This document shows, piece by piece, positions 8,658 through 18,014 of a stretch of 64,000 nt of DNA; the stretch's first letter is position 1; each line of letters begins with the position of its first letter. The stretch lies in NCBI RefSeq assembly GCF_000688335.1, contig NZ_JHZX01000001.1:3348001-3412000 (forward strand). The letters run 5' to 3'. A model generated the notes under the pieces. The model was not told the origin of the DNA and did not search any database. It saw only the letters and a list, made by a program, of their open reading frames with translations. A program made the position numbers and the translations under genes. This DNA comes from Sediminibacter sp. Hel_I_10 (GTDB lineage Bacteria; Bacteroidota; Bacteroidia; Flavobacteriales; Flavobacteriaceae).

Positions 8658-11111
8658 CTGAGTTACTTTATCAACGTCATACTGCCAATCCCTTTAGAAA
8701 AGAGTTTTACTTACGCTATAACCATGGCAGAGGCAGAATTTCTTAAGCCAGGGATGCGCGTGTCTGTTCCTTTTGGTAAAAGTAAGATTTACACAGGGCT
8801 TGTTGAGACCATTCACAACAACGCACCACAAGTGTACGAAGCCAAGCAAATTCATCAGATTTTAGATGAAGAGCCCTTAGTCACAAAAATTCAACTCAAA
8901 CATTGGAACTGGATTGCAAACTATTACCTCTGTAGCACAGGTGAGGTTATGCGCGCTGCATTACCAAATGGTTTTATCTTAGAAAGTGAAACTGTAATTA
9001 CAAAAAATACAGAGGCCCAGATCAACGATTTAGAGCTTGAAGATGATGAGTTCGTGGTTTTTGAGGCACTCCAACATCAATCATCTCTAAAGATTCAGGA
9101 TTTGATGTCTATTTTGGATAAGAAAAACGTGCTTCCAATTATCAAGAGACTGTTGCAAAAAGAAGTCATCAACGTTCAAGAAGAGATTTACGAAAAATAC
9201 AAGCCTAAATTAGTGCGCTACGTGAAGTTGTCACCTAGGTTTACTTCGGAAAAAGGATTACACGAGTTATTGGATGACTTAAGTAGAGCGCCAAAACAAA
9301 GGGATGTTGTAATGACTATGTTCTCGGTGTCTGCAAGAACAAAAAAACCGATTAAGGTGTCTGATCTGTCTTCAGAAAGTGACGCGTCCTCATCCATTAT
9401 AAAAACCTTAATTGATAAAGGTGTTTTTGAAGAATACCATATACAAATCGATCGTGTACAATATGATGGCGATGAAAACGAAGCCTCAAAACACTTAAAT
9501 GAACATCAAGAGAAAGCCCTAGCGGAAATTTCCGAATCTTTTAAAAACGAAAACATCACCTTACTTCATGGGGTCACCTCCTCTGGTAAGACCGAAATCT
9601 ACGTTAAGCTCATCGAGGCGCAGTTAGCTCAAGGCAAACAAGTGCTTTATCTTTTGCCTGAAATTGCTCTAACAACACAATTAGTAGACCGCTTACAGAC
9701 CTATTTTGGTCAAAAAGTGGCGGTGTTTCATAGTAAATATTCTTCCAACGAACGGGTTGAGGTTTGGAACAACGTATTGGCCAATGCCGAAAATGCTCAA
9801 ATTGTTCTTGGCGCAAGATCCAGTGTGTTGTTGCCGTTTCAAAATCTAGGTTTAATCATTGTAGATGAAGAGCATGAGACTTCATATAAACAATTTGATC
9901 CAGCACCACGATATCATGCTAGAGATGCAGCTATTGTTCTAGCGGCTCTTTTTAAGGCCAAAACCCTTTTGGGTTCTGCCACACCAAGTTTAGAAAGCTA
10001 CTTTAATGTACAGCAACAAAAGTACGGTTTGGTAGAATTGAACCATCGTTTCAATGAGGTGTTGATGCCCGACATAGAATTGATTGACATTAAGGATAAG
10101 CAAAAGCGCAAACAAATGAAAGGGCATTTTAGCGATAGGCTTATCACAGAAATTGAAGACACTTTGAAAGAGCAGCATCAAGTGATCCTCTTTCAAAATA
10201 GACGTGGATTTTCGCCTATTGTAGAATGTAATACCTGCGGGCACTCCCCGCAATGTCCAAACTGTGATGTCAGTTTAACGTTTCACCAGTATAAAAACCA
10301 ATTGCGTTGTCACTACTGCGGTTATAATACCATCATGCACAAAAGCTGTGAAGCTTGTGGCAGTCCAGAGATTGATTCTAAGGGTTTTGGTACAGAGCAG
10401 ATCGAGCAAGAGGCTAAGGTACTCTTTCCAGACCATAAGGTGGCCCGAATGGATCTAGATACCACACGAGGAAAATATGGTTATGAAAAAATAATAACCG
10501 CCTTAGAGCAGCAAGAAATAGATATTTTAGTAGGAACTCAGATGCTTACCAAGGGGCTAGATTTTAGAAACGTTAAGTTAGTGGGCATTATGAATGCGGA
10601 TAATATGCTTAATTTTCCAGATTTTAGAGCACATGAGCGCAGTTATCATTTAATGGCCCAAGTTTCTGGTAGGGCAGGTCGTACTAAAGAACGAGGTAAA
10701 GTGCTGATTCAAACTTATAATCCATACCATCGTATTTTGCAACAGGTCTCTACCAACGATTTTAAGCAAATGTACGAGGAGCAGATGGAGGATAGGCGTA
10801 TCTATAAATATCCACCAATATTCCGGATGATCAAAATTACCCTAAAACATAAAGACTATCAAAAGGTCAATGTGGGTGCAGATTGGTATGCAAGATCTTT
10901 AAGGACCGTTTTTGGAGAACATGTTTTAGGACCAGAGTTTCCGCCTGTAGCACGCATAAGAAATCAGTACCTCAAGCATATCTTGGTGAAGATCCCGCCA
11001 AAACAATCGTTGGGCAAAACTAAAGAGGCCATTTCAAAAATTAATATCAGTTTTCTAAGCGTCAAAGACTTTAGACCAATTCGTATCATCCTTAATGTTG
11101 ATAATTATTAA
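8658..11111 (+). CDS. priA: Primosomal protein N' (PriA helicase)
   Basis: A 3'-5' DNA helicase that reloads the replisome at stalled forks. Visible are the Walker A-type motif GVTSSGKTEIY, the DEEH box LIIVDEEHE, and the zinc-binding cysteines in CNTCGHSPQCPNC, CHYCG and CEACG. Helicase motifs LLGSATPSLES and QVSGRAGR are also clear. The first ATG is at 8724, but the conserved N-terminal strand (YFINVILPIPLEKSFTYAIT) is encoded in frame upstream, bounded by a TAA at 8643. The best start there is CTG at 8658 (CTG-Ser-Tyr-Phe), giving 817 residues. Starting at 8724 would delete part of the 3' DNA-binding domain. Function is certain; the start is inference. Confidence 0.93.
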   Translation: MSYFINVILPIPLEKSFTYAITMAEAEFLKPGMRVSVPFGKSKIYTGLVETIHNNAPQVYEAKQIHQILDEEPLVTKIQLKHWNWIANYYLCSTGEVMRAALPNGFILESETVITKNTEAQINDLELEDDEFVVFEALQHQSSLKIQDLMSILDKKNVLPIIKRLLQKEVINVQEEIYEKYKPKLVRYVKLSPRFTSEKGLHELLDDLSRAPKQRDVVMTMFSVSARTKKPIKVSDLSSESDASSSIIKTLIDKGVFEEYHIQIDRVQYDGDENEASKHLNEHQEKALAEISESFKNENITLLHGVTSSGKTEIYVKLIEAQLAQGKQVLYLLPEIALTTQLVDRLQTYFGQKVAVFHSKYSSNERVEVWNNVLANAENAQIVLGARSSVLLPFQNLGLIIVDEEHETSYKQFDPAPRYHARDAAIVLAALFKAKTLLGSATPSLESYFNVQQQKYGLVELNHRFNEVLMPDIELIDIKDKQKRKQMKGHFSDRLITEIEDTLKEQHQVILFQNRRGFSPIVECNTCGHSPQCPNCDVSLTFHQYKNQLRCHYCGYNTIMHKSCEACGSPEIDSKGFGTEQIEQEAKVLFPDHKVARMDLDTTRGKYGYEKIITALEQQEIDILVGTQMLTKGLDFRNVKLVGIMNADNMLNFPDFRAHERSYHLMAQVSGRAGRTKERGKVLIQTYNPYHRILQQVSTNDFKQMYEEQMEDRRIYKYPPIFRMIKITLKHKDYQKVNVGADWYARSLRTVFGEHVLGPEFPPVARIRNQYLKHILVKIPPKQSLGKTKEAISKINISFLSVKDFRPIRIILNVDNY

Positions 11112-11149
11112 TGAGATAGAAATTTGGAACAAATTTCGTCATCAAATTA

Positions 11150-11170
11150 ATCCCGCTTTTTTAGCGGGAT
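11150..11170. terminator. Hairpin downstream of priA
   Basis: An 8-bp perfect stem ATCCCGCT / AGCGGGAT with a TTTTT loop, 38 bases after the priA stop. No strong T-run follows on either strand, so it is a weak intrinsic terminator or an mRNA 3' end. Confidence 0.5.
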
Positions 11171-11232
11171 CATGAATAGGAAATACCGTTTATAAATGTC
11201 CTGATTGAATGCTTCTGCAAGTTTTTGCGGAA

Positions 11233-11424
11233 TCATGAATCACCAAGGTTTCCGAAAAATTTAATCAACTCGTTCATATCGTTTTTAGATTGAAAATGCA
11301 TGGTTGCTGCCATTGTCTTTAGTTGGTGAATCTCGGTCGACTTATAATCTCCTAGCACAGTCTTTAAAAAAAATGACGTCTCCGCTAAGAGACCAATACT
11401 AAAAGCATTTACTTGAGGCGTATG
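11233..11424 (-). pseudogene. Possible C-terminal remnant of a protein gene
   Basis: On the minus strand a frame reads for 63 codons to a TGA at 11233-11235, with protein-like composition (for example NAFSIGLLAETSFFLKTVLG and NELIKFFGNLGDS). No start codon is seen: going upstream the frame runs without ATG through the terminator hairpin at 11428-11464 to the stop of the response regulator. The two ATG codons inside would give only a ~25-residue peptide. It may be the tail of a decayed gene. I do not recognise the family, and it could also be chance. Confidence 0.3.
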
Positions 11425-11427
11425 CCT

Positions 11428-11464
11428 AAAAAAGAAAAACCCCGCTGGGGCGGCGGGATTTTTG
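11428..11464. terminator. Terminator of the LytTR regulator gene
   Basis: A GC-rich stem CCCGC / GCGGG (11441-11445 and 11453-11457) with an A-rich run on the low-coordinate side, which is a T-run for minus-strand transcripts. It lies ~40 bases beyond the stop of the minus-strand response regulator. A short T-run on the other side could make it bidirectional. Confidence 0.7.
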
Positions 11465-11501
11465 TCTATATTATAGTAAAGATTTGGTTTGTGGCAGTAT
11501 C

Positions 11502-12197
11502 TTAAATGTTATTTAGTGCATCAACCAATTGAGTCTTTTTGTTTCGGCTCAACGGAATTTCGTATGCGCCAACTTCAACATTTTTACTATTGAAGCGATC
11601 GACCTTATCTAGGTTGACAATATAGGATTTATGAATTCTTAAAAACTTGCCTTCTGGCAGTTCATGCTCAAACGCTTTCATTGTGGATAACACCACTAAG
11701 CTGTTTTCTTCAGTAACTAACTTCACGTAGTCACCAAGAGCCTCAATCCATTTAATGTCCTTAATATAAACTTTACGTTTCTTAAGGTTACTTTTTACAA
11801 AGATGTGTTCGCCATCTGTTTCATTGAAATCTAATTTCAATTTATGCTGCTCAACAGCCTTTTCTACAGATTGGTTAAAACGTTCTCTGGTGATGGGTTT
11901 GTGAAGGTAATCCGTTGCATCATAATTAAAAGCTTTAAATGCATACTCGGTTTTACCGGTAACAAAAATAATTTGGGGTTTGTTGTTTAGTACGTCTAGC
12001 AATTCAAAGCCATTAAGAACAGGCATTTCAATATCTAAGAAGATCAAATCAACTTTATGGGTGTTTAGCCCATTTTTGGTTTCTAACGCGCTACTGTATT
12101 CTGCAATGAGGTTAAGTGAGGAATGGTTCTCAATTAACTTTACAATGGACAAGCGCTGAATTGCAGAATCATCAACTACTACACAGTTTAAAGTCAT
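11502..12197 (-). CDS. LytTR family response regulator
   Basis: A 231-residue two-component regulator. The receiver domain has the acidic pair DD at residues 9-10, the phospho-acceptor Asp55 in LIFLDIEMPVLNG and the conserved Lys in YLHKPI (~102). The C-terminal LytTR DNA-binding domain (~130-231) carries FVKSNLKKRKVYIKDIKWIE and FLRIHKSYIVNLDKVDRF. LytTR proteins bind direct repeats about two helical turns apart. The cognate kinase, usually a LytS/YpdA-type protein in this phylum, is not adjacent, so this is an orphan here. It is transcribed away from the rpsF operon. Confidence 0.92.
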   Translation of the reverse strand: MTLNCVVVDDSAIQRLSIVKLIENHSSLNLIAEYSSALETKNGLNTHKVDLIFLDIEMPVLNGFELLDVLNNKPQIIFVTGKTEYAFKAFNYDATDYLHKPITRERFNQSVEKAVEQHKLKLDFNETDGEHIFVKSNLKKRKVYIKDIKWIEALGDYVKLVTEENSLVVLSTMKAFEHELPEGKFLRIHKSYIVNLDKVDRFNSKNVEVGAYEIPLSRNKKTQLVDALNNI

Positions 12198-12333
12198 AAC
12201 ATTATTAATTTTAGGTTAAGATATCGACAATGTTACAAAAATTTCGGACAAAAACCAAAAAACATCGGTAAAGTGTGTTTTTTAACATTTCTAATGGGTT
12301 AGATATAGCTCTTAAATTTAGCGTTGAAAAAGG

Positions 12334-12364
12334 TTGTCAAATATAGAATAATTAGTTATTTTTG
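12334..12364 (+). promoter_or_regulatory. Promoter of the rpsF-rpsR-rplI operon
   Basis: A TTG at 12334-12336, a 20-base spacer and TATTTTTG at 12357-12364, an exact match to the Bacteroidota sigma-A consensus. Transcription should begin near 12369, about 25 bases before the rpsF ATG. Confidence 0.8.
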
Positions 12365-12394
12365 CACGCATTTTTAATTGTAAAATAAGTTTAT

Positions 12395-12733
12395 ATGAAT
12401 CATTATGAAACTGTTTTCATCTTAAATCCCGTTTTATCTGATGACCAGATAAAGGAAACAGTAAAGAAATATGAAGATTTTCTTGTTTCTAGAGGAGCTA
12501 AGATGGTAGCCAAAGAAGATTGGGGGCTGAAAAAATTGGCGTACCCAATCCAAAACAAAAAAAGTGGATTTTACCACTTATTTGAGTACACTGTAGATGG
12601 AGAAGCCATTGGCCCACTAGAGTTGGAATTTAGACGTGATGAGCGCTTTATGCGTTACTTAACGGTAAGTTTAGACAAGCACGCTATTGCTTGGGCTGAA
12701 AAAAGAAGAATCAGAGATAAACAAAAAGCGTAA
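12395..12733 (+). CDS. rpsF: 30S ribosomal protein bS6
   Basis: 112 residues, the usual bS6 length. It opens with [20 protein letters not shown] and ends with a basic tail; [20 protein letters not shown] is the central family block. It pairs with bS18 on the platform of the small subunit. In Flavobacterium ribosomes bS6, bS18 and bS21 shield the anti-Shine-Dalgarno tail of 16S rRNA, which fits the scarcity of SD sequences in this window. First gene of a three-gene operon, 2 bases before rpsR. Confidence 0.97.
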   Translation: MNHYETVFILNPVLSDDQIKETVKKYEDFLVSRGAKMVAKEDWGLKKLAYPIQNKKSGFYHLFEYTVDGEAIGPLELEFRRDERFMRYLTVSLDKHAIAWAEKRRIRDKQKA

Positions 12734-12735
12734 CT

Positions 12736-13032
12736 ATGTCTTCAATTGAACAACAAGCAAAAGGAAAGAAAGACGGAGAGATCAGATATCTTACACCGTT
12801 AAATATAGACACGACCAAAGCTAAGAAATACTGTCGTTTTAAAAAATCTGGTATTAAGTACGTAGATTATAAAGACGCAGATTGGCTTATGGGCTTTGTT
12901 AATGAACAAGGTAAAATTTTACCAAGACGTTTAACAGGAACATCTTTGAAATTTCAAAGAAAAGTATCTGTTGCCGTTAAACGCGCTCGTCATTTGGCTT
13001 TAATGCCTTATGTTGGGGATTTATTAAAATAA
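12736..13032 (+). CDS. rpsR: 30S ribosomal protein bS18
   Basis: 98 residues with the bS18 core [20 protein letters not shown] and [20 protein letters not shown]. The N-terminal extension of ~20 polar residues is usual in this phylum. It sits between bS6 and bL9 in the same operon, 2 bases after rpsF and 13 before rplI. Confidence 0.97.
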   Translation: MSSIEQQAKGKKDGEIRYLTPLNIDTTKAKKYCRFKKSGIKYVDYKDADWLMGFVNEQGKILPRRLTGTSLKFQRKVSVAVKRARHLALMPYVGDLLK

Positions 13033-13045
13033 AACACCAATAACT

Positions 13046-13507
13046 ATGGAACTTATATTAAAACAAGACGTTGATAATTTAGGATTTAAAGACGATATTG
13101 TAACAGTAAAGAACGGTTATGGTAGAAATTTTTTAATTCCTCAAGGTCAAGCTGTAATGGCGACTTCTTCTGCTAAAAAAGTATTAGAAGAAACCTTAAG
13201 ACAAAGAGCTTACAAAGAGAAAACAATTATCGCTGAGGCTGAAAAAACAGCAGAAGCGCTTAAGACTCTAGATATTAAATTAACTGCTAAGGCTGGTACA
13301 GGAGCAACTGCTGGTGATAAATTATTTGGTTCTATTACCAATATGGATTTAGCTAGCGCGCTTAAGAATGAAGGTCATGATATCGATAAGAAATTTATCG
13401 CTGTTACTGGTGGTAACATTAAGCGTCTAGGACAGTATGATGCTGTAATTAGATTGCACCGTTCTGTAACTGTTGATTTAACTTTTGAAGTTATCGCAGA
13501 AGCATAA
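13046..13507 (+). CDS. rplI: 50S ribosomal protein bL9
   Basis: 153 residues in two domains: the N-terminal rRNA-binding domain MELILKQDVDNLGFKDDIVT with the loop NGYGRNFLIPQGQAVMAT, then a long connecting helix and a C-terminal domain (GATAGDKLFGSITNMDLASA). Last gene of the operon, followed 20 bases later by a terminator. Confidence 0.97.
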   Translation: MELILKQDVDNLGFKDDIVTVKNGYGRNFLIPQGQAVMATSSAKKVLEETLRQRAYKEKTIIAEAEKTAEALKTLDIKLTAKAGTGATAGDKLFGSITNMDLASALKNEGHDIDKKFIAVTGGNIKRLGQYDAVIRLHRSVTVDLTFEVIAEA

Positions 13508-13526
13508 TTTATAAGCACAACATTTT

Positions 13527-13560
13527 AAAAGCCTCAATCCTTTAGGAATGGGGCTTTTTT
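13527..13560 (+). terminator. Terminator of the rpsF operon
   Basis: An inverted repeat with arms AAAAGCCTC.. and ..GGGGCTTTT, containing an inner TCCT/AGGA pairing, followed by six T. It lies 20 bases after rplI. Confidence 0.8.
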
Positions 13561-13643
13561 CATAACCACAATGTTCACGAATCTTTATTCTGGTTCAAGC
13601 TAGAATGGATTCACGAGTACAACATACAAAATTATCCGCGTTC

Positions 13644-14117
13644 ATGAAATATTCTAGACTCACCAAAGAGCAGTTTGAAGAGCTCAAACAAGAGTTCATA
13701 AATTTCTTAGCAACTCAATCCATTACAGCAGAAGAGTGGGAAGACATCAAAACCAATACACCTGAAACGGCAGAGCAGGAGCTAGACGTGTTTAGCGACT
13801 TGATTTGGGAGGGGGTCTTGTCTAAAGTAAAATATTTAGAGCACATTTCTCCACAGCAAATGCATTTGTTTCATTGCGCTAAAAAGGAAATGAGGTTGAT
13901 TGCACTTAAAATTAAGAAAGAGGATATCGATATTACCACAACCGAAGGTTACGATTGGTTCAGGCAAAACCTATTGTCTGATGATGTCGAGTTTTTTACG
14001 GCTAAAAAAGAATATTCTGAAGATAAAGGAGTAGATAAGTTCAAACTCATTCAAGAGGGCGCTAACATTACAAAAGGAGAATTGTACAACTACTTTGAGA
14101 AATTAGTAAGCAAATAG
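13644..14117 (+). CDS. DUF6495 family protein, function unknown
   Basis: 157 residues from ATG 13644 (MKYSRLTKEQFEELKQEF), where I recall this flavobacterial family beginning; a farther ATG at 13605 would add 13 residues. The protein is acidic and mainly helical, with no signal peptide or membrane segment. Conserved-looking blocks are ELDVFSDLIWEGVLSKVKYL and QQMHLFHCAKKEMRLIALKI. Probably cytosolic. The family assignment is from memory of the sequence pattern, and no role is known. Confidence 0.75.
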   Translation: MKYSRLTKEQFEELKQEFINFLATQSITAEEWEDIKTNTPETAEQELDVFSDLIWEGVLSKVKYLEHISPQQMHLFHCAKKEMRLIALKIKKEDIDITTTEGYDWFRQNLLSDDVEFFTAKKEYSEDKGVDKFKLIQEGANITKGELYNYFEKLVSK

Positions 14118-14170
14118 TCTCTAATGCAATGGCAAAGCCTAGCGGTCTTTAATTACAAGGTCCAACTGCG

Positions 14171-15082
14171 CTAGGTCACGGGAATATATAAATCGACAAT
14201 ACATTTCTTCTCGGGATGTTCGTTGTAATTATTATGATACAGCTGAAAAACGGGCTGATCTGTCTTTTTATAACCATTGGCATTCATGTACATAAATAAA
14301 GACGTCCAAGACGCTTCAAATTGATCCATGCCAATTTCAAAATGTCCAATAATATAGTTGCTTTCTGGAAAGTGAACCATAGCTACCGTGTCGTCCATTT
14401 CTACAGGTTGCTCTACTAAAAGTCCTGCGCTCATCCTTACGTTTGCTTCACTGGTAATTTTTAGGCTATCGTAAAAAATACTTGCCATTTTAAAGTTGGG
14501 AGTTCTTAAAAGGCCACGGGACCCAGCCCAATTTAACAGTTTTTCAAAAGCTTGGTTTGAGTTGTGCTTGCCAATAATTGGAATGCCAACAAATGAGATA
14601 GGGTTTTTAGTTGCTACTGAAATGTGATCGGTCATTAAAATGTCTTTTTGCAGTGGATTAGTGGTGCAAACATAGGCATCAAATTTGGTGATCGCTTGTC
14701 CGTTCTTGCGATTCATTTGACTAATCTTGCTATAGGTTCCTTTGCTCTTTCTTCGGAAATCAGTCGGACTCAAACCATAAAAAGACTTGAAAGCTCTGGT
14801 AAATGAAGAATTGCTCGTGAAACTATATCGAAATGAAAGTTCGGAAATCGTGATGTCCTTTTTCCGAAGTAACACAGAAGCCGCTTTTTCAATACGCTTT
14901 CGTTTGACATAGCCATTAGGAGTTTCTCCTGTAACCATTTTAAAGATGCGATGAAAATGAAACGGACTGTAGTGAGTAAGTCCAGAAAGTGTCTCTAACG
15001 ATAAATTGTCTTCTAGATGAGCCTCAATATAATCAAGTACTTGGTGTATTCTCTTTTGATGGGCTGTTGAGGATGCTGTCAT
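14171..15082 (-). CDS. AraC family regulator with GyrI-like effector domain
   Basis: 303 residues. The N-terminal ~105 carry the two AraC helix-turn-helix units (LETLSGLTHYSPFHFHRIFK and ITISELSFRYSFTSNSSFTR followed by AFKSFYGLSPTDFRRK). The C-terminal ~155 residues form a GyrI-like/SOUL-type effector-binding domain ending CIVDLYIPVT, as in Rob- and SoxS-type multidrug regulators. The adjacent permease on the same strand, ending 53 bases upstream of its start, could be a target, but that is inference. Two copies of the CTTCGGAA octamer lie in its coding sequence (14751 and 14862). Confidence 0.88.
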   Translation of the reverse strand: MTASSTAHQKRIHQVLDYIEAHLEDNLSLETLSGLTHYSPFHFHRIFKMVTGETPNGYVKRKRIEKAASVLLRKKDITISELSFRYSFTSNSSFTRAFKSFYGLSPTDFRRKSKGTYSKISQMNRKNGQAITKFDAYVCTTNPLQKDILMTDHISVATKNPISFVGIPIIGKHNSNQAFEKLLNWAGSRGLLRTPNFKMASIFYDSLKITSEANVRMSAGLLVEQPVEMDDTVAMVHFPESNYIIGHFEIGMDQFEASWTSLFMYMNANGYKKTDQPVFQLYHNNYNEHPEKKCIVDLYIPVT

Positions 15083-15134
15083 TTGGCAGAGCGCTGTTAA
15101 TCAGTAAATGGAATGCTGTTTAAAAAGGTTGCGC

Positions 15135-16370
15135 TTATTCATATCTTAAACTCTCTACAGGATCTAGTTTCGCCGCTTTAATGGCGGGCATTAATCCAGA
15201 TAAAACGGCCACTATAAAAGTGATGATCACGGCGCTTATCATGGCCAACCAAGGTGTTGTGAAATCGAATCCTGCTGCTGCCGAAACGCCCCAACCTGCT
15301 AAAACCCCTAAGATGATACCAACGGCACCACCCAACTGCCCAATGATAATGGTTTCTATAAAAAATTGAAATGCAATGGTAGCGCGCTTGGCACCTAAGG
15401 CTTTTCGAACACCGATTTCTCGGGTACGCTCAGAGACAGATACCAGCATCATGTTGAGAAGCGCAATGGTAGAGCCAAAAATGGTGATAATACTTACAAT
15501 CCAGGCCACAGTAGATAGAATCCCTGTAATGGCACCAATTCTATTGATAAGGTCGTCGCTGCGTTCTATCCCAAAGTTGTTGTCTTCAACCGGTCGTAAG
15601 CCTCTAATATTTCTAAAGAGTAAGATAGCCTCGTCTTGAGCACCTTCTAGCATGTCTTTTTTGTCTGTTTTAACGCTTAAACTGTAGTTGATGTTTGAGT
15701 TGGTAAAAATGGTTCTCGCTTTTTGTAATGGTAGCAAAACCCTAAGATCTTGATTGTTCCCAAACGTGGCGCCCTTTTCTTTGAGCACCCCAATGACCTT
15801 AAATTTAGCGCCTCTTATACTAATAGTTTTATTTAAGGGGTTGACATCTTTAAGTAATGCTTTTCTCAAATCACTGCCAATCACACATACCGAATTGCTA
15901 TTCTCAACATCAAAATAGTTAAGATCTCTACCCAGCTTTACTTCTAGGCCAGAGTTGGTGATAAAATTTTCATTAACCCCGTAAACTTGAACTTCAGGAT
16001 CGGTCTTTTCATTATCGTATTTAACTTCGGCCGTTGCTGTGCCCACAAACGAAATGGAGGTTTTGGTGAACGGAAATTGATAATCTTCTTTAAAGGTCTT
16101 AACGTCCCTGTAGCTGATGACAGGCTTGATTTTTTCATTATCGTTAGCGCGCTGATTGTTGAAATCGTAACGCTGAATGTTAAAGGTGTTGGCGCCCATT
16201 GAAGAGAAGTCGCTCGAAATGGTGTTCTCCAAAGCCGAAACGGCACTTAAAATCCCCACTAAGGCAGTGATGCCTATGGCAATAATCAAAATGGTAAGAA
16301 TGGTGCGTAGCAGTTGACTTCTAATCGCGTCAAAGGCGATGTAAATATTTTCCTTTACTAATGAAAACAT
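15135..16370 (-). CDS. MacB-like ABC transporter permease (FtsX fold)
   Basis: 411 residues with the MacB/FtsX topology: one N-terminal membrane helix (LLRTILTILIIAIGITALVG), a large periplasmic MacB-PCD domain (~55-270), then three helices near 275-405. The loop SVSERTREIGVRKALGAKRA before the third helix and the C-terminus PAIKAAKLDPVESLRYE are diagnostic. MacB-type permeases use a separate or fused ATPase to move peptides, lipoproteins or drugs. No ATPase is fused or adjacent here, so the partner must be encoded elsewhere. Confidence 0.9.
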   Translation of the reverse strand: MFSLVKENIYIAFDAIRSQLLRTILTILIIAIGITALVGILSAVSALENTISSDFSSMGANTFNIQRYDFNNQRANDNEKIKPVISYRDVKTFKEDYQFPFTKTSISFVGTATAEVKYDNEKTDPEVQVYGVNENFITNSGLEVKLGRDLNYFDVENSNSVCVIGSDLRKALLKDVNPLNKTISIRGAKFKVIGVLKEKGATFGNNQDLRVLLPLQKARTIFTNSNINYSLSVKTDKKDMLEGAQDEAILLFRNIRGLRPVEDNNFGIERSDDLINRIGAITGILSTVAWIVSIITIFGSTIALLNMMLVSVSERTREIGVRKALGAKRATIAFQFFIETIIIGQLGGAVGIILGVLAGWGVSAAAGFDFTTPWLAMISAVIITFIVAVLSGLMPAIKAAKLDPVESLRYE

Positions 16371-16469
16371 AAAATGATTTTAATGGCGCTTGTGTATCAT
16401 AAGACTCAAAAGCCTCCATAAAGTTACCACAAATTTAAAATTAGATGGGTTTAGCTCTTTAAATTATAA

Positions 16470-16477
16470 TATTTTTG
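16470..16477 (+). promoter_or_regulatory. Candidate -7 box for hisS
   Basis: TATTTTTG matches TAnnTTTG, about 94 bases upstream of the hisS ATG. No good -33 TTG at the expected distance, so the call is tentative. Confidence 0.4.
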
Positions 16478-16570
16478 TGCAAAAGAGATCAATATAGAGG
16501 CCATTCTATTTCTACGGAAATTTGAGATGGCAGCATAACATAATAATTTTCGTTTTTACGGAGAAAAGAC

Positions 16571-17941
16571 ATGGCACAAAAACCGAGCATACCAAAAGGA
16601 ACAAGAGATTTCAACGCTTTTGAAGTTGCTAAAAGAACCTACATCATACAAACCATTAAAGAACGTTTTGAACGTTTTGGCTTTCAGCCGATAGAAACGC
16701 CCAGTTTTGAGAATTCTGAAACCTTAATGGGAAAATATGGTGACGAGGGTGATCGGTTGATATTTAAGATATTGAATAGTGGCGATTTTTTGAGTAAAGT
16801 TGCTGATACGGATTATCATGCAAAAGATTCAACTAAAATAACGTCGAGTATTTCAGAAAAAGCCCTTCGCTACGACCTCACTGTACCGTTTGCGCGTTAT
16901 GTGGTACAACATCAAAATGAGATTGATTTTCCATTTAAACGCTACCAGATACAGCCGGTTTGGCGTGCCGATCGTCCGCAGAAAGGTCGTTTTAGAGAAT
17001 TTTTTCAATGTGATGCCGATGTTGTTGGGAGTACCTCTTTATGGCAGGAAGTAGAGTTTATCCAACTTTATGATGCGGTGTTTTCGGCCTTAAAACTTGA
17101 AGGTGTCACTATTAAAATTAATAATAGAAAAATACTATCTGGTATTGCCGAAGTTATTGGCGCACAAGACAAGTTGATTGACTTTACCGTAGCGCTTGAT
17201 AAATTGGATAAAATAGGAGAGGATAAGGTCAAGGCAGAAATGCTGGACAAAGGCATTTTGCCTTCGGGCATCGATAAATTGCAGCCCCTTTTTAGATTAA
17301 AAGGCGATTTTGGTTCTCAGATTGAAGAATTAAAGTCGATTCTAAATACTTCCGAAGAAGGAAAAAAGGGTATCGAAGAGTTAGAGTTTATCAACACTGC
17401 AATTTGTACTTTAGGGTTGCACACAGCAAGCTTACAATTGGATGTGACACTTGCGCGCGGACTCAACTATTATACGGGTGCCATTTTTGAAGTTTCTGCT
17501 CCAGAAGGCGTGGCTATGGGTTCTATTGGTGGCGGTGGTCGTTATGATGATCTTACTGGTATTTTTGGATTGAAGGATGTGAGCGGTGTAGGCATCAGTT
17601 TTGGTTTAGATCGTATTGCTTTGGTTTTAGAAGAGCTCAATCTGTTTCCTGAAACGGTAAGTCATGGGGTGAAGGTGTTGTTCATCAATTTTGGAGATCA
17701 AGAGGCCATGGCAAGTTTAAAAGCGATAAAGCAGCTTCGAGCGCATCACATTTCTGCGGAACTTTTTCCCGATAACAAAAAAACCATCAAGCAATTTAAC
17801 TACGCTAATAAACGAGAGATTCCTTTTGTGGTTTTGTTGGGCGAGTCTGAAATGACCTCCAATACATTCACGCTTAAAAACATGAAAACGGGAGATCAAG
17901 AACAGGTTTCCTTAGAAACTTTGATAAGTAAACTGTCATAA
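16571..17941 (+). CDS. hisS: Histidyl-tRNA synthetase
   Basis: A 456-residue class II synthetase. Motif 1 lies near [13 protein letters not shown], motif 2 is [20 protein letters not shown], the HisRS-specific histidine-binding motif is [14 protein letters not shown], and motif 3 is [12 protein letters not shown]. The C-terminal anticodon-binding domain ([20 protein letters not shown] onward) is complete. Start ATG 16571 gives the usual [12 protein letters not shown]-terminus. Single gene, convergent with the large T9SS protein gene. Confidence 0.96.
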   Translation: MAQKPSIPKGTRDFNAFEVAKRTYIIQTIKERFERFGFQPIETPSFENSETLMGKYGDEGDRLIFKILNSGDFLSKVADTDYHAKDSTKITSSISEKALRYDLTVPFARYVVQHQNEIDFPFKRYQIQPVWRADRPQKGRFREFFQCDADVVGSTSLWQEVEFIQLYDAVFSALKLEGVTIKINNRKILSGIAEVIGAQDKLIDFTVALDKLDKIGEDKVKAEMLDKGILPSGIDKLQPLFRLKGDFGSQIEELKSILNTSEEGKKGIEELEFINTAICTLGLHTASLQLDVTLARGLNYYTGAIFEVSAPEGVAMGSIGGGGRYDDLTGIFGLKDVSGVGISFGLDRIALVLEELNLFPETVSHGVKVLFINFGDQEAMASLKAIKQLRAHHISAELFPDNKKTIKQFNYANKREIPFVVLLGESEMTSNTFTLKNMKTGDQEQVSLETLISKLS

Positions 17942-17975
17942 AAAAAAGACCCTAACACAAGGTTAGGGTCCATTT
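17941..17975. terminator. Terminator between hisS and the large surface-protein gene
   Basis: A 9-bp stem GACCCTAAC / GTTAGGGTC with an A-run on the low side and a weaker T-rich stretch on the high side. The A-run gives a good terminator for the minus-strand gene ending at 18015, and the hairpin can also end hisS transcripts. Confidence 0.75.
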
Positions 17976-18014
17976 TAGTTAAGATCCATGTAGATTTGGG
18001 TCTAGCTTAGCGTA

